53,753 nt of DNA, from the NCBI GenBank assembly GCA_944390955.1, contig CALXRY010000174.1, positions 1 through 53,753 on the forward strand. Reading direction: 5' to 3'. Positions 35,086-43,474 of the stretch are shown piece after piece. The notes below the pieces were generated by a model. That model ran no database searches. It saw only the letters and a list, made by a program, of their open reading frames with translations, and was not told where the DNA came from. The DNA is from an uncultured Clostridia bacterium. Lineage in GTDB: Bacteria; Bacillota; Clostridia; UBA1381. Position 1 is the first letter of the stretch, and each line of letters begins with the position of its first letter. Made by a program: the position numbers and the translations under genes.

Positions 35086-35898
35086 ATGGCAATCAATTAT
35101 GCGAGCAAATATGCTCAAAAGATCGACGAGAAGTTTTCAAGAGAGGCACTGACGGACGGAGCCGTCAACAAGGATTATGATTTTGTAGGAGTAAAAACCG
35201 TCAACGTATATTCTATCCCGACGGCGACAATGAACGATTATTCAAGAACGGGAGAAAACCGTTACGGAACTCCGCAGGAGCTCCAGAATACCGTTCAGGA
35301 GCTGACGCTTTCAAAGGACAGGAGCTTTACGTTTTCGATCGACAGGGGAAACCACGATGATACGCAGATGTCCTCGGCGGCGGGAGCTGCGCTCCAGAGG
35401 CAGCTCAGAGAAGTCGTTATTCCCGAGATCGACAAATACCGCCTCGGAAAGATGGGTGCGACTGCTTCGGCAACAGAGGCGATCACCTCGGATAACGCAT
35501 ATGAGGCGTTTCTTGACGGTACTTCGGCTATGATAAACGCGATGGTACCCGCGGAGGACTGCACGGCGTTCGTTTCGAGCGGGTTTTATAAGCTCATAAA
35601 GACAGACCCGTCGTTTGTCAGAAACGGCGATATGTCGCAGACGATGCTCGTCAAGGGACAGGTGGGGATGATCGACGGGATACGCGTGATCGCCGTTCCC
35701 GACAGCATCATGCCGGCCAACACCGCGTTCATAATCGCGGCAAAAAGCGCAACGGTATCGCCCGTAAAGCTGTCGGAATATAAGATACACGACAATCCGC
35801 CCGGAATAAACGGCTGGCTTGTGGAGGGACGCGTATATTATGACGCGTTTATCCTGAACAACAAGAAGACGGGCATATACGTCCACAAGACCGCCTAA
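35086..35898 (+). CDS. Major capsid protein
   Basis: 270-residue shell protein with the start AINYASKYAQKIDEKFSREALT and the GENRYGTPQELQNTVQELTLSKDRSFTFSIDRGN segment seen in capsids of Clostridia siphophages. A HK97 fold is expected. Its position, right after the scaffold and before the connectors, supports the call. AAAGGATGG ribosome binding site. Confidence 0.88.
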   Translation: MAINYASKYAQKIDEKFSREALTDGAVNKDYDFVGVKTVNVYSIPTATMNDYSRTGENRYGTPQELQNTVQELTLSKDRSFTFSIDRGNHDDTQMSSAAGAALQRQLREVVIPEIDKYRLGKMGATASATEAITSDNAYEAFLDGTSAMINAMVPAEDCTAFVSSGFYKLIKTDPSFVRNGDMSQTMLVKGQVGMIDGIRVIAVPDSIMPANTAFIIAAKSATVSPVKLSEYKIHDNPPGINGWLVEGRVYYDAFILNNKKTGIYVHKTA

Positions 35899-35909
35899 AG
35901 GAGATACCG

Positions 35910-36263
35910 GTGAACTGCGAAACGAATCAGGTAATAAATAACGCCGCAATGCTCCTTAAACTTGAGGACGGCGCTGCCGAGGAGGCTCTGGCGTTTCTTG
36001 CCGAGGACTGCGTAAACGCAGTGCTGACCTACTGCCGACTGGATTTTCTGCCGTATCAGCTCATAGGTCTTACGGCGCGCATGACGGCGGATATGTACAG
36101 GACGGAATGTGAAAACGGCGGCAGGGATATAAGCTCCGTTACGGAGGGGGACAGGAAAATTGATTTTAGTGTCCCTATAAAAAATATCGAAGCGTATGCC
36201 GAAAGGCTAAGGCCTTTTATGAATATAAAGGGCAGGCTGCCCTCGGAAAAAGGAGCTGAGTAG
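35910..36263 (+). CDS. Head-tail connector (DNA-packaging gp6-like)
   Basis: 117-residue all-helical protein with the pattern VLTYCRLDFLPYQLIGLTARMTADMYRTE, typical of the phage_connect/gp6 adaptors that extend the portal. It starts at GTG with AAAGGAGA 6 bases upstream. An imperfect hairpin containing a reverse copy of the GGGACACTAAA motif lies inside its 3' part. Confidence 0.82.
   Translation: MNCETNQVINNAAMLLKLEDGAAEEALAFLAEDCVNAVLTYCRLDFLPYQLIGLTARMTADMYRTECENGGRDISSVTEGDRKIDFSVPIKNIEAYAERLRPFMNIKGRLPSEKGAE
36148..36175. repeat. Imperfect hairpin built on the GGGACACTAAA motif
   Basis: GGGACA-GG-AAAA, 4-base loop, TTTT-AG-TGTCCC: 10 paired bases around a 2x2 mismatch. The right arm is an exact reverse copy of AGGGACACTAAA (36165-36175), the left arm a divergent forward copy. 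It is wholly inside the connector gene, coding EGDRKIDFSVP. The layout resembles the palindromes of REP elements. Confidence 0.6.
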
Positions 36264-36264
36264 A

Positions 36265-36576
36265 ATGAATGCTTTCGGGATATTCTGCGATACCGAGGTC
36301 ATAATAGAGCGCGTCCTGAACGCAGGAAACTACTCGGGGGACACTGAATATGATGAGGTATGCCGCGTCAATGCGGATATACAGCCGAACTCCGGCGGCG
36401 GCGCACAGAAGGAGTACGGAATTTTCAGAGATGCACAGCTTGTGATGTATTGTGAGGATAACGGGCATATAAAGGATGGTATGCGCGCCGTTATAAGCGG
36501 CAGACGCTATGTTGTCACAGGCACGGAGCACAGAAATCTGGGGATAAAGGCTTACTTAAAGGAGGATGTCAAATGA
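36265..36576 (+). CDS. Head closure / minor capsid protein
   Basis: 103-residue protein in the place of the head-closure adaptor that plugs the head after packaging. Beta-rich pattern (VNADIQPNS...GMRAVISGRRYVVTG) fits the SPP1 gp16-like stopper family. AAAAGGAGC 8 bases before ATG, one base after the connector stop. Contains a motif copy at 36337-36348. Confidence 0.7.
   Translation: MNAFGIFCDTEVIIERVLNAGNYSGDTEYDEVCRVNADIQPNSGGGAQKEYGIFRDAQLVMYCEDNGHIKDGMRAVISGRRYVVTGTEHRNLGIKAYLKEDVK
36337..36348 (+). repeat. GGGGACACTGAA motif, copy inside head-closure gene
   Basis: Exact GGGGACACTGAA, read in frame as Ser-Gly-Asp-Thr-Glu. Confidence 0.7.
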
Positions 36577-36905
36577 ACATAAGTGTTTCGGTAAGCGGCG
36601 GAGCGGAGAACATCTCCGCTGCCGCCGAAAGAATACAGGCCGCGCTTCCGTCGGCGCTACTGGCAGGAGCAGAGGCAGTCGCCGATAATGCAAGAAGCAT
36701 GTGCCCCGTCGATACGGGAAGGCTCCGCAGCTCCATAGGCGCGTCGCAGTCGGGCGACGGCGCAGTAGCTTATGCCGAAGAGAACTATGCCGTCTATGTT
36801 GAATTCGGTACATATAAAATGGCGGCACAGCCGTTCCTCATGCCTGCGCTAAGCGCGGCTGAGGGAGCGGTGATGAGCGCCGTGGCGGGAGGACTTTCAT
36901 TGTGA
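36573..36905 (+). CDS. HK97 gp10-like head-tail joining protein
   Basis: 110-residue tail-completion protein. It carries the family signature: helix with ADNARSMCPVDTGRLRSSI, then YAVYVEFGTYKMAAQPFLMPAL. Such proteins help join tail to head. Overlaps the previous stop (ATGA) and follows AAAGGAGG. Confidence 0.9.
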   Translation: MNISVSVSGGAENISAAAERIQAALPSALLAGAEAVADNARSMCPVDTGRLRSSIGASQSGDGAVAYAEENYAVYVEFGTYKMAAQPFLMPALSAAEGAVMSAVAGGLSL

Positions 36906-37243
36906 CTGATGCAAATAAAGAGGTTGAGGAGCTTTTGAGCGGGCTCGGCGTAAGGGTGGTTTATTCATCGCCCGCGGAATGCGGGGAGCTTCCTGCCGTC
37001 AGCTATTATATGCTAAGCGAAAATGGCGGCTTTTCCTGCGACAATAATGAAAGCATGACAGATATCCGTGTGCAGGTCGACGTATGGACCGCTGAGGGAA
37101 AAGCCTGTTCAGAGCTTGCGGCGCGTACTGCGGAGCTGCTCAAGGGCGGAGGCTTCTGCCGTGAGCTGGCGATGGATATTCCCAAGGGTGATGACGGAGT
37201 TTATCACAGGACAATGAGATTTACAAAAAGCTATGTATTGTAA
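36902..37243 (+). CDS. Tail terminator protein
   Basis: 113-residue protein that likely caps the tail tube and sets its final length (SPP1 gp17 / lambda gpU-like position). Pattern VVYSSPAECGELPAVSYYML...TDIRVQVDVWT fits that family. It starts at GTG overlapping the previous stop (GTGA), with GGGAGGA upstream. Confidence 0.75.
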   Translation: MTDANKEVEELLSGLGVRVVYSSPAECGELPAVSYYMLSENGGFSCDNNESMTDIRVQVDVWTAEGKACSELAARTAELLKGGGFCRELAMDIPKGDDGVYHRTMRFTKSYVL

Positions 37244-37282
37244 TTTTCGCGGATCTTTTCGCGGAAGGAAAGGAGATTTTTT

Positions 37283-37882
37283 ATGACAAAGAAACCGCTG
37301 CCTACGATAGGCGTGGACAAATATACTTTTTTTGAGGTCGAATCTGATACGGCGAGTGGCATCGTATATGGCGATCCGGTGCATCTGAAGGGGCTTGTTG
37401 AAATTTCACCGACAGACGCCGGAGGCTCGGATATTTTTGACGCCGATAACGGTGCGTACGAGGCCTCGAGCTACATAGAAAAAATAGGGCATGAGATAAC
37501 TAACGCCGATATCCCGCCGGAGGTGGATGCGGTGTGGAGAGGCATCACAGCAAAGAACGGTGTTGTGGAAGTAGGCAACGACACAAAGACTGTTTACTTC
37601 GGAGTGGCGTGGAGAGTACTCAAATCCGACGGCACCTATAGATACGTGAGATATTATAAGGGCACGTACGCGTTTGCGTCAAATGTAGGAGGAAAAACCA
37701 AGCCCTCGTCCGGCTCGCCGGAAAATCAGACGGCAAAGGCGACGTTCAGCGCAGTTCAGCGCGATTACGACGGGCTGTATTACGGATATTTTGACGAGGC
37801 AGATCTCCCCGAGGGCGTTACAAAGGACGACCTTGAGGAGGGCTGGTTCAGCGATCTGACATATTATCCTACGGCATCGTAA
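37283..37882 (+). CDS. Major tail tube protein
   Basis: 199-residue tail tube subunit of the phi13/TP901-1 type. It begins with IGVDKYTFFEVESDTASGIVYGDPVHLKGLVEISPT and has the typical GAYEASSYIEKIGHEITNADIP segment. AAGGAAAGGAG ribosome binding site. First gene of the tail block. Confidence 0.88.
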   Translation: MTKKPLPTIGVDKYTFFEVESDTASGIVYGDPVHLKGLVEISPTDAGGSDIFDADNGAYEASSYIEKIGHEITNADIPPEVDAVWRGITAKNGVVEVGNDTKTVYFGVAWRVLKSDGTYRYVRYYKGTYAFASNVGGKTKPSSGSPENQTAKATFSAVQRDYDGLYYGYFDEADLPEGVTKDDLEEGWFSDLTYYPTAS

Positions 37883-37890
37883 AAAAAGGG

Positions 37891-37902
37891 GGGGACACTA
37901 AA
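37891..37902 (+). repeat. GGGGACACTAAA motif at the tail chaperone start
   Basis: Exact copy lying 2 bases before ATG at 37905. Together with preceding G residues it is the only purine-rich stretch that can serve as Shine-Dalgarno sequence for the gene. Confidence 0.75.
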
Positions 37903-37904
37903 AC

Positions 37905-38198
37905 ATGCAGCATACGCTTTCATTTACGCATAAAAACAAAAAATATATTTCAAAACCGTTTGACTTTGAGACGATGTGCAAAATAAACGACGCACATAAT
38001 TCAGGGGACACTAAAGGCCCTCTCAATATATGCCGAGGTGGAGTGGATTATATGTTCGAGGGAACAGATGCGACGCAGGACGTGATAGACGCTCTCGACG
38101 CAGGTGAGCACAGTCGGCTCTGTCTTGAATTGTGGAGCTTTTATGTTGAGGCATTATCGTCAAAAAAAACAGCGGGCACGGCGGAAGAGGAAGCCTGA
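37905..38198 (+). CDS. Tail assembly chaperone, short form
   Basis: 97-residue chaperone (lambda gpG analogue) that coats the tape measure during tail assembly. It sits between the tube and tape-measure genes as in most siphophages. Near its end the frame meets a run of eight A (38162-38169) where ribosomes can slip back one base to make the long form. It contains a second motif copy at 38004-38015 and begins at one at 37891. Confidence 0.82.
   Translation: MQHTLSFTHKNKKYISKPFDFETMCKINDAHNSGDTKGPLNICRGGVDYMFEGTDATQDVIDALDAGEHSRLCLELWSFYVEALSSKKTAGTAEEEA
38004..38015 (+). repeat. GGGGACACTAAA motif inside the tail chaperone
   Basis: Exact copy, read in frame as Ser-Gly-Asp-Thr-Lys. Confidence 0.75.
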
Positions 38199-38362
38199 GG
38201 GAACTGTATGCGGTTCTTTTCAGGCTCTGGGGAATCCTGCCTCGCGAGGCCGGAGCGCAGGATCCGTTCGTGCTGTTCAGGGTGCTTGGCGATATGGAGG
38301 GGGCGGAGGTACCGCCCTCTCTTGAGATGAATGAGCATTTAAGAATGTTTTATGGTCAATAA
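38168..38362 (+). CDS. Frameshift extension of the tail assembly chaperone (gpGT type)
   Basis: The -1 frame downstream of the A8 run has no start codon of its own but reads a convincing phage sequence: SLRELYAVLFRLWGILPREA, then QDPFVLFRVLGDMEG and EMNEHLRMFYGQ. Slipping at A-AAA-AAA (38162-38168) in the zero frame fuses 88 residues of the short form to 64 more, giving a 152-residue long form, as lambda gpG/gpGT and many Gram-positive phages do. The fused tail binds the tube protein in lambda. Confidence 0.75.
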   Translation, partial: NSGHGGRGSLRELYAVLFRLWGILPREAGAQDPFVLFRVLGDMEGAEVPPSLEMNEHLRMFYGQ

Positions 38363-38395
38363 TATATATTCAGCAGTGCATGAAAGGAGGATATT

Positions 38396-40321
38396 ATGAG
38401 CGAGATAGGAAGTATTTCGGTCAGTATAAACGGCGACGCGTCGGGGCTGATATCTGCGGCCGCATCGGCGCAAAGCGCGCTGACGTCGCTTACCTCGGCG
38501 GTAAACGGATTGACGAGCCAAAACGTTTCGCTGACGCTTGCGGCGGCAGATAATGCAAGCCCTGTTGTTGCTGCGGCAACGGCGAGCGTTACGGCGTTCG
38601 GAGAGCTCAGACCTCAGGCTGCCATTACGGCTCTTGACAACACGGGACCGGGAGTTGCGTCGGCGACCGCCGCGGTGAACAGCGTCCCCGACAGAGTCGT
38701 TACGATAACAGTCCGCGTAAATCAGGAAGGAGAGATACCGAGCTTTGCTTCGGGAACGCGCTCAGCTCCGGCAGGGCTTGCGCAGATAAACGATGAGGCG
38801 GGCGCGGCAGACCCGCGTGAGCTTATTTATCACAGGGGACACTACTACCTGTTCGAGGGACGCGATATCCTGCTTCCGCTCGACCGCGGCGACAGGGTAT
38901 TTACGGCCTCGCAGACGAAAAATATAATGCGCCTGAGCGGTATACCGTCGTATGCGTCGGGCAAAAACAACGAGCTGTTCGACTACGACAAGCGGCTTTT
39001 CAAAAACGCAAAGGGTACGTCGAATATGCCGGTCTCGGAGCAGATAGAATGGTGGCAGTATGCGCTTGAGCGGTATGCCTACGACAGCGAGGTCGTTATG
39101 GAATGCCAGGAAGAAATCTTTTCGCTGACAAGAGAACTTGTCGAGGAATTGAACGGGCTCTCGGAAACGTACGTTATCGAGCGCAGCCAACTAAATGACT
39201 GGAGCGAATGGGGCGACAGCGCGCTTGAGGCCTTTGACCGGATCAGGGACAGGAATTATGAATACCTTGAGCAGGGCGTCATCACATGGGAGGAATACCG
39301 CGAAACGCTCGGCGAGATCGGCGCAGACATGTATGAGGAGCGCGTAAAGCACTCGGAAAACTGGCTCGAGCAGCAGTATAAATACAACGATATGTCGGTC
39401 GAGGACTATATGGCGGGGCTCGACAGGATGGCGGCATATACTCAGGAATATTATGATAACGGACTGATAGGTGCTGTCGATTATTTCTACGGAATGCAGG
39501 AAATCGAAAACGAGCGGTATGAGATGCAGGAAGAGGCAAACGAGGAAGAGTACCGCACATGGCTGAAAAGCGCCGAGGGTTACAAAAATCAGAGAGAGAC
39601 CTACGGCGACTGGGACGAATGGGACGACAGCCTTTCGGAATATTATGACCGGTGCATCGAGCGGCAGAACGAGTTTTTCGCAGCAGGAAAGATCAATTGG
39701 GAAACGTATAACGATGCGGTCATAGAATATAGGCTCGAGCAGTACGAGGCGGAAAAGGAAGCGGCAGAGGACACATACAAGGCGATACTCTCATATGCAA
39801 AAGATCATATCGCGAACGTCAAGGGCGAATTTAAGCTGGCAAAAGATGAGCTTGAATATGAGCATAAAACGGAAGAGCTCGACTATGAATATGCCGAGGC
39901 GGCGCTGATAAGCAGCAGATATAAAAACGCGGTAACGCAAAAGGGCAAAGATGTTTTGAAGGACGCGCAGGAAACAATGAGAGAGATCGAGCGCGAACGC
40001 GAGATGCTCGAACTTGAGCAGTATCAAAGCGAAACGCTTGCGCGGCTTGAAAGCCAGTATGAGGAGATCGAAAATGGAAAAAGCCTCATACTTGACGGTA
40101 TAATTAGCGGAACAATAGATATAAACTCCGCACTGAATACAATAACGGCGCAGACATATACAGGTCAAAACAACATTTGTTCGCTTTTAAGCGAGCTCAT
40201 AATGGCCGTCAGGAACGGGAGCAGCACCGTTTATGGCGGGACGACATATAATATAACAGGCGCGGACTCATCGTTTATAGGAGCCATCCTGAAAAGGAGC
40301 GCCGCTGCGTTTGCCAACTGA
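38396..40321 (+). CDS. Short tape measure protein
   Basis: 641-residue tail-length ruler. N-terminus Ala/Ser/Thr-rich (1-110), then IPSFASGTRSAPAGLAQINDEAG...LLPLDRGDRVFTASQT, the mark usually found near the C-terminus of tape measures, then about 400 residues of acidic coiled coil rich in Trp/Tyr/Glu with repeated WxEWxxS-like units. No membrane helices or lytic domain are visible, unlike larger rulers. If the usual 1.5 angstrom per residue holds, the tail would be about 0.1 micrometre. GAAAGGAGG ribosome binding site. Confidence 0.82.
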   Translation: MSEIGSISVSINGDASGLISAAASAQSALTSLTSAVNGLTSQNVSLTLAAADNASPVVAAATASVTAFGELRPQAAITALDNTGPGVASATAAVNSVPDRVVTITVRVNQEGEIPSFASGTRSAPAGLAQINDEAGAADPRELIYHRGHYYLFEGRDILLPLDRGDRVFTASQTKNIMRLSGIPSYASGKNNELFDYDKRLFKNAKGTSNMPVSEQIEWWQYALERYAYDSEVVMECQEEIFSLTRELVEELNGLSETYVIERSQLNDWSEWGDSALEAFDRIRDRNYEYLEQGVITWEEYRETLGEIGADMYEERVKHSENWLEQQYKYNDMSVEDYMAGLDRMAAYTQEYYDNGLIGAVDYFYGMQEIENERYEMQEEANEEEYRTWLKSAEGYKNQRETYGDWDEWDDSLSEYYDRCIERQNEFFAAGKINWETYNDAVIEYRLEQYEAEKEAAEDTYKAILSYAKDHIANVKGEFKLAKDELEYEHKTEELDYEYAEAALISSRYKNAVTQKGKDVLKDAQETMREIEREREMLELEQYQSETLARLESQYEEIENGKSLILDGIISGTIDINSALNTITAQTYTGQNNICSLLSELIMAVRNGSSTVYGGTTYNITGADSSFIGAILKRSAAAFAN

Positions 40322-40332
40322 CGAATCGAAAA

Positions 40333-40344
40333 GGGGACACTAAA
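40333..40344 (+). repeat. GGGGACACTAAA motif at the Dit start
   Basis: Exact copy directly abutting the TTG start codon at 40345. AAAAGGGG is the only Shine-Dalgarno-like sequence for this gene. Confidence 0.75.
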
Positions 40345-41202
40345 TTGAAAAATGGATTTACGTTTAAAAACAAACATTCCTCAGAGTTTGGCGCGACCGT
40401 AAAAACGCGGTCACGCCGTCTGCTCCCAGATGTAAAAAGTTATTTTTACAGCGCTCCGCTTATGGATGGGAGCTATGACTTTACGGCAGTCAATCCGATG
40501 GGCCGCGAATTTTATAATGACAGAATCTTCGAGCTGTCGCTGCAGATAACAGCGGACTGCCTTGACGAGCTTGAACACAAAACCGCACGCTTAGCGGCGT
40601 GGCTCAGGGGATCGGGAGATATTATTTTTGACAGCGCTGCGGGCGTCAAATGGATGGGACGTTTTATTTCGGATATGTCGTTTGCGCCGGAGCGCCGCGG
40701 AAAATCGGCTGTTGTATCTTCAATATTCCAATCGGAACCTATCGGCCGCGCATCGTTCACGACAGGCGAGGGCATACGCCTGGGCGATGCGGTGCGCCTC
40801 GATTCGGATATACCGCTCGATATGAGCGCGTATTTTGAAAAGCAGCTCACGCACGGCGAGAATACAGTCGATTTTATCAATCTCGGCGACTTCTATGTGC
40901 GTCCCGTGCTTGAGTTTTCGAGCGGTGCGCAAAACATAACAGTAACATACGGGGACAGTAAAATAATGCTCGAGGAACTGACGGACGGCGCAGTTATCGA
41001 TCTTGAGAAATGCAGCGTTACCGATAATTCCGGAAACAGCATATTATCAAAAATGCAGGGCAATTTCTTTGAGCTGCCGCCCGGAAGGAGCACGCTTGAG
41101 ATATACGTCGATTCCTCCTGTACGCTTACGATAGATTATGCGCCGAGGACGATATATGACTTTGATTTTTCATCGATAGACTGGGGTGAGACCGGTGCTT
41201 AA
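40345..41202 (+). CDS. Distal tail protein (Dit)
   Basis: 285-residue hub protein at the tail tip linking the tube to the receptor-binding device. Family pattern: GFTFKNKHSSEFGATVKTRSRRLLP, then SYDFTAVNPMGREFYNDRIFELSLQI. Starts at TTG right after a copy of the dispersed motif. A near-copy (GGGGACAGTAAA, 40951-40962, coding Gly-Asp-Ser-Lys) lies inside the gene. Confidence 0.85.
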   Translation: MKNGFTFKNKHSSEFGATVKTRSRRLLPDVKSYFYSAPLMDGSYDFTAVNPMGREFYNDRIFELSLQITADCLDELEHKTARLAAWLRGSGDIIFDSAAGVKWMGRFISDMSFAPERRGKSAVVSSIFQSEPIGRASFTTGEGIRLGDAVRLDSDIPLDMSAYFEKQLTHGENTVDFINLGDFYVRPVLEFSSGAQNITVTYGDSKIMLEELTDGAVIDLEKCSVTDNSGNSILSKMQGNFFELPPGRSTLEIYVDSSCTLTIDYAPRTIYDFDFSSIDWGETGA

Positions 41203-42604
41203 GCTTTTTGGATATGACGACAGGGACGCTTCTGACTGCCTTGCCGTTCTCAATAACGCAGGGGACACTAAAGTAACGCGCGAGATAAACGGAGCGTATA
41301 CGCTTGAATTCACGTATCCGCAGGACGAGAAAGCGGAATTGCTGACAGTCAACCGCCTTGTGCAGTGCGGGGGACAGCTGTTCAGGATAATGAAGATCGG
41401 CCGCGTATCGGACGGGAAAATGCTTTTAAATATCGAGTGCTCGCATGTCTATAATGCCGACGCTCAGGCGGTGCATTTGCAGAACGTACCCGACCATATC
41501 GGCAAGAGCCCGTACGATGTCCTCGAATACGCTTTTTCGGGAACGCCGTTCACGCTGCTTGGGGACACTGAATTATCCGATCTCGGTCTTACGCGAGTTG
41601 ACGCCGACGGCTTTCTTATCGACTTTTTCTCGATGGATAAGACAACGCCGTATGAGGTGGTGAGCACGGTAATAGAAAACTGCGGCAAGGGCGAGATATA
41701 TATCGACAACTATAATATCGCTCTTGTCGAGCGTATCGGCAGAGACACGGGTATACGGCTTGAGCTGAGCCGCAATCTGCAAAACGTGACGGTAGAACGC
41801 GATATGACGGACCTTGTAACAAGGCTGTACCCTTACGGCTATGACGACCTGCACATCGGGAGCGTAAATGACGGCGTGCAGTATATAGACAGCCCGAATA
41901 TATCGCTTTACGGCATGCGCTCGGGCTACAGGGACTACAGCGACTACAAGGAGCCGACGGACGTTATGAACCGCGGACTGTGGGAGTTTGACGCTGCGAA
42001 CGAGGAACGAATAGACGTACCGTCGGTGAATATATCGGGCAAGCTGATAGATATATCTCGGCTTGCGGAGTACGGCGAGTTTATGAAAATAGAACTCGGC
42101 GATAGAGTGACCGTGGTTGACGGGAACGTCAAAATAGAGGAGCGCGTTATCCGATCGGAGGTATATCCGTATGAGCCGCTCATGGGCGAGATATCCATAG
42201 GCAGAGTAAAAAAGGACCTGTTCTTTTACCTTAACCAGATGGGTAAGCTCAACAGGCGGTACGGCAGAGTTTCGACGACAGGCGGCAAGGTAAGCGCAAA
42301 GGCCATATCGGGAGTAGTCAGCGCCGACGGTATAAACGTCAAGGATTCTGAGGGCAATGTTACGGTGCTTACCGATATGATAGAGATGAGCGACGCGAAC
42401 GGAACAAGGTTCGTATGCGGCTTTTCGGGAGGTATGTTCCGCTTCGGAGTGTACGACAAGAACGGAGCGGCGCTGTACCTGTCGGACGACGTTATGAATA
42501 TACGAGGCGACATATCGGCCGACAGTTTGAAAATAAACGGCGTGAGCGTCACGGGCAGCGGAGGGAATCTGTATATCGGGGACAAGAAAATACTCACAGA
42601 GTAG
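41186..42604 (+). CDS. Tail-associated protein (Tal, prophage endopeptidase-tail type)
   Basis: 472-residue baseplate hub that follows Dit. Start MRPVLKLFGYDD, then REINGAYTLEFTYPQDEKAEL, HVYNADAQAVHLQNV and RLYPYGYDDLHIGSVNDGVQYIDSPN, all typical of the PF06605 family. It starts at GTG (41186), or at the GTG at 41195, which has GGGGTGAG 4 bases upstream; it overlaps the Dit gene. Two exact motif copies are in frame (41261, 41561). The C-terminal 120 residues look like a fibre-attachment region. Confidence 0.87.
   Translation: MRPVLKLFGYDDRDASDCLAVLNNAGDTKVTREINGAYTLEFTYPQDEKAELLTVNRLVQCGGQLFRIMKIGRVSDGKMLLNIECSHVYNADAQAVHLQNVPDHIGKSPYDVLEYAFSGTPFTLLGDTELSDLGLTRVDADGFLIDFFSMDKTTPYEVVSTVIENCGKGEIYIDNYNIALVERIGRDTGIRLELSRNLQNVTVERDMTDLVTRLYPYGYDDLHIGSVNDGVQYIDSPNISLYGMRSGYRDYSDYKEPTDVMNRGLWEFDAANEERIDVPSVNISGKLIDISRLAEYGEFMKIELGDRVTVVDGNVKIEERVIRSEVYPYEPLMGEISIGRVKKDLFFYLNQMGKLNRRYGRVSTTGGKVSAKAISGVVSADGINVKDSEGNVTVLTDMIEMSDANGTRFVCGFSGGMFRFGVYDKNGAALYLSDDVMNIRGDISADSLKINGVSVTGSGGNLYIGDKKILTE
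41261..41272 (+). repeat. GGGGACACTAAA motif inside Tal, copy 1
   Basis: Exact copy, in frame as Ala-Gly-Asp-Thr-Lys, near the N-terminus of the protein. Confidence 0.75.
41561..41572 (+). repeat. GGGGACACTGAA motif inside Tal, copy 2
   Basis: Exact GGGGACACTGAA, in frame as Leu-Gly-Asp-Thr-Glu. Confidence 0.7.
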
Positions 42605-42606
42605 AA

Positions 42607-42618
42607 AGGGACACTAAA
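42607..42618 (+). repeat. AGGGACACTAAA motif overlapping the fibre gene start
   Basis: The last A of the motif is the A of the ATG at 42618. AAAGGG supplies the only Shine-Dalgarno-like sequence. Confidence 0.75.
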
Positions 42619-43463
42619 TGAATCTTGATTTAAATTTTAACGGACTTACAAAGCTCAAGGATTGGTGGCAGAAGGTCCTGAGCAATTTCAGCATAATAGA
42701 AACGGAATGCACCGAAACGAGGAATATCGCCGAGAACGCCTGCACGAAGGAGCAGGCGCAGGCGTACGTTGCGGAGTTTGCCGGGAGCAGCGAGGAATAC
42801 ATGGAAGCGATAGAGGCGTTTACGGCGCTGTATAACCAGAGCGGAGCGTCGCTCAGCGCGCTTGAGGCGCTTGTTGGAGGAAGGCTGCCGTATACCGAGG
42901 AAACAAGCCTTGACGCTGACGAGGTAACGGAGAACGGCGTTTACGTATGCGCTTCGGGAGCACAGAACACGCCTACAGCAGGCGGCGTACTGATAAGCTT
43001 TACAAGCGTGTTAAGCAATGGCTTCCAGATGTGGTTCACAGCTGACGGCTCGGGGATATACCGCAGGAGCACGGACGGAGACTGGGAGAAGACAGACGCG
43101 GAGCTTGAGGATAGGGTCGAAGCGCTTGAAACGGCGGGGGCACTAAAAAGCGAAGTCGTGTTCGGCACATATACCGGAGACGGAACGGCAAGCAGGACGA
43201 TAAATTTAGGGTTTACGCCTGTGGCTGTAGAGGTGTGTGATGAGATGGGGCGGCAATACCAGTCCTCCGGATACGGCATTTTCGGAGGTATTGCTGTGAC
43301 CGGCCATCCATGCGCATCGGGATCAAGCAATAAAGCAATAGAGATAGTCGAAAATGGCTTCAATGTGGCGTATAACAGCGAGGAAAACCCGGCAAAAACA
43401 AACCAGGGCAGCATTACCTATTACTTTATCGCATACAAAAACGGAACAGTAGTGGAGGTGTAG
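42618..43463 (+). CDS. Tail fibre or receptor-binding protein
   Basis: 281-residue protein placed where host-binding fibres are found. N-terminal helical part (LNFNGLTKLKDWWQKVLSNFSIIETE), middle beta region with VTENGVYVCASG...DGSGIYRRSTDGDWEKT, a short coiled coil (ELEDRVEALE) and a C-terminal beta domain from VVFGTYTGDG that resembles a small carbohydrate-binding tip. It probably selects the target cell. A near-copy of the motif (GGGGGCACTAAA) lies at 43136-43147. Confidence 0.7.
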   Translation: MNLDLNFNGLTKLKDWWQKVLSNFSIIETECTETRNIAENACTKEQAQAYVAEFAGSSEEYMEAIEAFTALYNQSGASLSALEALVGGRLPYTEETSLDADEVTENGVYVCASGAQNTPTAGGVLISFTSVLSNGFQMWFTADGSGIYRRSTDGDWEKTDAELEDRVEALETAGALKSEVVFGTYTGDGTASRTINLGFTPVAVEVCDEMGRQYQSSGYGIFGGIAVTGHPCASGSSNKAIEIVENGFNVAYNSEENPAKTNQGSITYYFIAYKNGTVVEV

Positions 43464-43474
43464 AGCTAAGCAGC

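Noticed and set aside
38104..38325. Open frame in the third register across the tail chaperone
   Set aside because: Arg/Gly-rich nonsense; the -1 register gives the phage-like sequence instead.
38835..38846. GGGGACACTACT as another copy of the dispersed motif
   Set aside because: It is in a different reading frame, codes a normal HRGHYYLF segment and lacks the RAA end, so chance is likely.
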